From positions 1-8,114 of the forward strand of contig DAHWFG010000557.1 in assembly GCA_027325115.1 (NCBI GenBank): 8,114 nucleotides of DNA, written 5' to 3'. Origin of the DNA: JAKBCQ01 sp021807585. GTDB taxonomy: Bacteria; Planctomycetota; Planctomycetia; Isosphaerales; Isosphaeraceae. Below the pieces are notes generated by a model. The model was not told where the DNA came from. It made no database searches and saw only the letters and a program-made list of their open reading frames with translations. Of this stretch, positions 5,123 to 8,114 are shown one piece after another. The number at the start of each line of letters is the position of its first letter. Position 1 is the stretch's first letter. A program made the translations under genes and the position numbers.

Positions 5123-6325
5123 TCGACCTCGATCGCCGATTCATCAGCGCTCTCTCGTATCAAAACGTTCGCAACCGAGGTCGACACCCCCGCTTTCGTC
5201 GTCGACGAACGCGCCGTCGCCGCGAAACTTGACCTGGCCGATCGACTCCGCCGCGCCTGCGGCTGCTCGGTCCTTTACACGCTCAAACCCCTCGCCTTCG
5301 AGTTCCTCCTCGAAATCATGAAGCCCAGGCTCGAAGGCTTCGCCGCGAGCTCGCTCTTCGAGGCCAAATCGGCGCGCGGCGTCGTCGGCGATTCGGGGTC
5401 GGTCCACATCACCACCCCCGGCTTTCGGGCCGACGAAATAGCCGAGATCGATCAATTATGTGATTATATCGCTTTTAATTCACTTTCTCAGCTCGAGCGG
5501 TTCGGCGGTTCGCTCTCGTCGCGATCGAAGACGGGTTTGCGGATCAACCCGCAACTCGCGTTGATCGCTGACGACCGTTACAACCCATGCCGCAAGCACT
5601 CGAAGCTCGGCGCTCCGCTCGACGAACTTGAGCGCGAACTCAAAACCAACCCCGGCCTTTTGAATGGTATTCGCGGCGTTCATTTCCACACAAACTGGGA
5701 TTCTCAAACGTATCAGCCTCTTTTGAAGACGGTGCGGCGGATCGACCGTCGCCTGCCTGGGCTGATCGACCGATTGGAATGGTTCAATTTGGGAGGGGGA
5801 TATCGGCTGGAATCTCCCGAGGGATACGGAGCGCTCGCCGAGACGGTGAGTCTGTTGCGTGATCGCGGGATCGACGACGTATTCATCGAGCCTGGAACGG
5901 CGTTCGCGCGTGAGCTCGGGTTTTACGTCGCCGAGGTGATCGATCTGTTTACATCGGGGGGGAAGACGGTCGCGGTGCTTGATACGACGATCAATCATTT
6001 TCCTGAATGTTTTGAGTATCAATACAAGCCTGTGGTGTTGGGAGACGACGATCGCGAGTCGAACGAGTATGTTTTGACGGGGAGTTCGTGTCTCGCGGGG
6101 GATTTATTGGGGCGATATCGTTTCGCCGATCCGTTGGAAATCGGTTCGCGAGTGGTATTGCCGAACGCGGGCTCGTATTCGATTGTGAAGTCGCACATGT
6201 TCAACGGGATCAACTTGCCGACGATTTATTCGATCGCCGACGACGACCGGTTGATCGAGCGTCGGCGGTTTTCGTATCAAGATTTCGCGGCGCGCTTTGG
6301 CGCCGCCGAGCCGGCGCAGGTTTGA
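5120..6325 (+). CDS. nspC: Carboxynorspermidine/carboxyspermidine decarboxylase (NspC-like)
   Basis: A 401-residue fold-type III PLP enzyme of the alanine racemase/ornithine decarboxylase superfamily. NspC removes CO2 from carboxynorspermidine or carboxyspermidine, the last step of the alternative spermidine route, in the cytoplasm. Landmarks: TPAFVVDE at 23-30, the PLP lysine K56 in LYTLKPL, RINPQ at 141 with YNPC...SKLG at 154-164 (a signature I associate with NspC), HFHTN at 188, NLGGGY at 223-228, EPG at 257-259, LDTT at 287, and the catalytic-cysteine loop SCLAGDLLG at 323-331. The late motif GSYSIVKSHMFNG at 351-363 also fits. EPGTA replaces the EPGEA I expect. Length is close to the family norm of about 370-400. 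Start is TTG (see the leader hairpin). The usual carboxynorspermidine dehydrogenase gene is not adjacent in this window. Exact substrate, norspermidine or spermidine series, is not decided by sequence. Confidence 0.85.
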   Translation: MSTSIADSSALSRIKTFATEVDTPAFVVDERAVAAKLDLADRLRRACGCSVLYTLKPLAFEFLLEIMKPRLEGFAASSLFEAKSARGVVGDSGSVHITTPGFRADEIAEIDQLCDYIAFNSLSQLERFGGSLSSRSKTGLRINPQLALIADDRYNPCRKHSKLGAPLDELERELKTNPGLLNGIRGVHFHTNWDSQTYQPLLKTVRRIDRRLPGLIDRLEWFNLGGGYRLESPEGYGALAETVSLLRDRGIDDVFIEPGTAFARELGFYVAEVIDLFTSGGKTVAVLDTTINHFPECFEYQYKPVVLGDDDRESNEYVLTGSSCLAGDLLGRYRFADPLEIGSRVVLPNAGSYSIVKSHMFNGINLPTIYSIADDDRLIERRRFSYQDFAARFGAAEPAQV

Positions 6326-6373
6326 GCGATTTTGGTATCCGCGGCGGACTTCTATATTGGAAGCCCGTTATTA

Positions 6374-6406
6374 GCGTGGAATCCTGTAGAATTCTGAATT
6401 CCACGC
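6374..6406. repeat. Nine-bp inverted repeat between convergent genes
   Basis: GCGTGGAAT (6374-6382) pairs with ATTCCACGC (6398-6406) across a 15-base loop that itself contains AGAATTCT. It lies 49 bases after the decarboxylase stop and 26 bases beyond the opposing gene's stop. The position suits a bidirectional transcription barrier, but neither side has a T run, so it is a weak terminator candidate. Confidence 0.35.
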
Positions 6407-6424
6407 GATTAGACTCTAAAATAT

Positions 6425-6443
6425 GATAATACTAACTATTATC
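6425..6443 (-). terminator. A/T hairpin at the end of the AT-rich gene
   Basis: On the minus strand GATAATA-GTTAG-TATTATC forms a perfect 7-bp stem with a 5-base loop that includes the TAG stop codon. ATATTTTAG follows. The stem is almost entirely A:T, so it would be weak, but its placement exactly at the gene end with a short T run supports a terminator or a 3' stabilising hairpin. Confidence 0.35.
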
Positions 6444-7754
6444 GGTCTCTGGACTCAGTCCACTATCATCGTAATCTTGATCAGAATCGCCATTACCATC
6501 CCCATCTAAATTAGGATAGCTTACAGGTTGATTGATAGGCGCCGGATTGGGAGCTGGAATCACAATAGGTGGATTATTAGTCACCTGTGATGATGGAACG
6601 TATGTCGTCGACTTGCCAAATCGGCTCAAATCGACGAGTTGTGATTGCAGATTTGAATCAATATTTTTGAAATTATTACTGATACTATTTAAATTTGGCA
6701 AATCATTTGATACAGAGTCAGCCTGATCAAGTGCCTGATTGATATCCTGATTTGTAACAGGATTATCGAGGTATTGTACGGCTTGAGGAGAAATATGTGA
6801 TTGTCCGATCTCTCCTGACGCGATTGCGGGAGCTTTTCTGATGATCGATGACATCACAGCGGGAATAACGGTCGAAGCGACAAATGAAAGTCCGACGTAC
6901 GCGCCCCCCCCCGCGACGAGAGCCGTTGCAAATGGAATCCCCCCAACTGCGGTACCCAAAACAACACCAGTCGCGACGGCGGATGGTAAATAGGTCGAGA
7001 GTAATCCAGATGCATTGTTGATTGAATCAGCAACATTCGTAAAAAGACCGTCGACTGCGTCCTGAACATTTTGCGGTAAAATAGAATTTGGAGGATCGAC
7101 GATCGCCGCAAGCATTCTGTCCGAGAGACTGAGAGATCGGAGGGTCAAAACCGTGGATTGTCCTCCTGGAGAATTAATCCGAACGAATCGGGCCGTCCTA
7201 TTCATCAGAGGTTGAATTTCATAGAGTAGATTCTGATAATGATTCTCGATCTCAACGAGTGAACTGATAGCTTGATACGAACTCATATTATTTTGTGTGG
7301 ATGTAAGCGATTGAGCCAATTGATTGATTGATGTGCTAAGGCTGTTTTTCATTTCCGTCGCGAATTGAGCTATAACAGTTCCAGGAGGAACTCCCGTGAC
7401 TGGAAGATTGTTAATTTCGATCAAAGGCACGACCAGGCTTTCCGAAACCTGGCCGCTGAAATCCTGAATGAGAAATACCCTGGCAAACCCAGGATGTGGT
7501 TGCGAACTCGATCGCGTGATCAATGGAGGAACCGAAACTTGAATGTCCGTGTTCGTAATATAACTCGGAGTTTCGGTGATGGACTGCCCACCCTTAGTGA
7601 GAAATTGTACAAAAGTAACAGTATTGGTTGAGTAATTCCCGGGAATGGTTAGAATTGAGAACGGAGCGACATGTTGAATGGCGATCCCGGCGTTCATCAC
7701 GATCTTGTTCTCGAGCATTTCAAAGCATGGACGAAATGTGCGTAGCTTCTTCAT
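6432..7754 (-). CDS. AT-rich LEPR-XLL-like surface protein with TIG-like domain and glycine-zipper segment
   Basis: A 440-residue protein of no family I can name. The N-terminus MKKLRTFRP then FEMLENKIVMNAG (11-23) matches the LEPR-XLL sorting motif position by position. Residues about 31-112 alternate as beta strands with VTFVQFLTKGG, TDIQVSVPP and ARVFLIQDF, like an IPT/TIG domain. Residues about 125-180 are polar and probably helical. Residues 257-305 are hydrophobic and Gly/Ala-rich, with a GxxxGxxxG zipper at G263, G267 and G271 and a GGG at 282-284, long enough for one or two membrane passes. Residues 325-375 are again polar. A Pro-rich stretch (395-414) leads to the acidic tail DGDGNGDSDQD (417-427), an EF-hand/dockerin-like calcium loop. 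GAGGAG (7767-7762) lies 7 bases before the ATG. G+C is far below the neighbouring genes, suggesting transfer or relaxed composition. Likely exported and cell-surface; function unknown. Confidence 0.8.
   Translation of the reverse strand: MKKLRTFRPCFEMLENKIVMNAGIAIQHVAPFSILTIPGNYSTNTVTFVQFLTKGGQSITETPSYITNTDIQVSVPPLITRSSSQPHPGFARVFLIQDFSGQVSESLVVPLIEINNLPVTGVPPGTVIAQFATEMKNSLSTSINQLAQSLTSTQNNMSSYQAISSLVEIENHYQNLLYEIQPLMNRTARFVRINSPGGQSTVLTLRSLSLSDRMLAAIVDPPNSILPQNVQDAVDGLFTNVADSINNASGLLSTYLPSAVATGVVLGTAVGGIPFATALVAGGGAYVGLSFVASTVIPAVMSSIIRKAPAIASGEIGQSHISPQAVQYLDNPVTNQDINQALDQADSVSNDLPNLNSISNNFKNIDSNLQSQLVDLSRFGKSTTYVPSSQVTNNPPIVIPAPNPAPINQPVSYPNLDGDGNGDSDQDYDDSGLSPETDNS
6904..6912 (-). repeat. 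Run of nine G (coding strand) inside the surface-protein gene
   Basis: Nine consecutive C on the plus strand, read as GGG GGG GGG, encode three glycines (282-284) in the hydrophobic segment. A second run of six C lies at 6939-6944. The frame is coherent on both sides, so the length shown is the in-frame state. Gain or loss of one base would truncate or alter the C-terminal 35% of the protein. Confidence 0.7.
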
Positions 7755-7952
7755 CTGTTGTCTCCTCGGAGATGATCGTCGTTAAAGAGATTGTTCTCAA
7801 TCTATTATTAAGGACGTTCCTCAATCGATTTATCCCCAAATTTTCTCTCGGTTTCTGAAAAGTTGTATGAGTATCAGCTAAAAAATGATGATTTTAAGTG
7901 ACATAACCTTGAATATTACAACGCGTTAGATTCACTCCGATTCGTACGATAC
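7755..7952. other. AT-rich spacer upstream of the surface-protein gene
   Basis: This 198-base gap lies between the stop of the WD40 gene and the start of the AT-rich gene, both minus strand. It must hold the latter's promoter if the genes are not co-transcribed. On the minus strand TTGTAA (7921-7916) and TAAAAT (7896-7891) form a poor promoter pair with a 19-base spacer; other A/T boxes are equally possible. No terminator hairpin for the WD40 gene and no small gene are convincing. Confidence 0.4.
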
Positions 7953-8114
7953 TCATCTCTTCCAGAGATCAGGCTCGCTCCTCCACAACAAAATCTCGCC
8001 GCCGCCGCCGGGTGTCGTTCCCCCCGACGCGAGCGTGCCGCCGTCACGCGAGAACTCGAGCGCCAAAACCGAACCCGCGTGCCCGTCGAACGTCGCCAAC
8101 TCGAGCTCGTGATT
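7953..8114 (-). CDS. WD40-repeat protein, C-terminal end (partial)
   Basis: The last 53 codons of a minus-strand gene that enters from the right edge and stops at TGA (7955-7953). The visible residues give one clear WD40 blade: the GH of FDGHAGSV, then LALEFSRDGGTLASGG, a Gly-rich loop (TTPGGGGE) and ILLW as the closing strand with the Trp of the WD-like dipeptide. A short tail SEPDLWKR ends the protein. Such blades build beta-propellers used as binding platforms; in planctomycetes they often follow kinase or cytochrome domains, but the rest of the protein is out of view. The GC-rich codon use contrasts sharply with the AT-rich gene that follows. Confidence 0.8.
   Translation of the reverse strand, partial: NHELELATFDGHAGSVLALEFSRDGGTLASGGTTPGGGGEILLWRSEPDLWKR

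Noticed and set aside
7867..7956. GAGTATCG-type words repeated near 901-910, 7867-7876 and 7947-7956
   Set aside because: The shared core is only 7-10 bases, in mixed orientation and with differing flanks; too short to call attachment sites or element ends.
886..8114. Search for CRISPR arrays, insertion-sequence ends or integrase genes
   Set aside because: No regularly spaced direct repeats, no terminal inverted repeats flanking a transposase-like frame, and no recombinase motifs were seen.

Overview
The window looks like a chromosomal segment of a planctomycete, most likely near Isosphaeraceae. Two predicted surface proteins carry the LEPR-XLL type N-terminal sorting motif typical of that phylum. 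The rest of the gene set also fits: a TPR protein, an LTxxQ-like envelope protein, a WD40 protein and an NspC-type decarboxylase. Most of the window is GC-rich with abundant GATCG/TCGA words. One stretch, about 6330-7950, is clearly AT-rich. The taxonomic call is inference from motifs, not a database match.

Layout from left to right. (1) The 5' part of a minus-strand exported alpha/beta-hydrolase-like protein runs off the left edge (1-885). (2) A gene-free spacer of about 880 bases (886-1766) holds a small A/T-rich palindromic patch. (3) An ADP-ribosylglycohydrolase family gene (1767-2957, +) is followed by a TPR gene (3088-3615, +), which has its own extended -10 candidate. (4) A secreted LTxxQ-like protein (3653-4561, -) converges on the TPR gene. 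(5) A 558-base spacer (4562-5119) separates divergent genes. It contains a weak, possibly decayed minus-strand reading frame and the leader of the next gene. (6) An NspC-like carboxynorspermidine/carboxyspermidine decarboxylase (5120-6325, +) starts at TTG, and a small hairpin could cover its ribosome binding site. (7) A convergent AT-rich gene (6432-7754, -) encodes a 440-residue surface protein. It has a LEPR-XLL-like N-terminus, an IPT/TIG-like domain, a glycine-zipper hydrophobic segment, an acidic calcium-loop-like tail and an internal run of nine G. (8) The last 53 codons of a WD40-repeat protein (7953-8114, -) enter from the right edge.

The genes do not form one obvious pathway. The decarboxylase points to norspermidine/spermidine synthesis, but its usual dehydrogenase partner is not in view. 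The glycohydrolase would reverse ADP-ribosylation, and no transferase partner is visible. The most distinctive element is the AT-rich LEPR-XLL gene. Its composition, domain mix and G9 tract suggest a recently acquired or fast-evolving, possibly phase-variable surface protein. I found no tRNA, rRNA, CRISPR array, insertion sequence or integrase.
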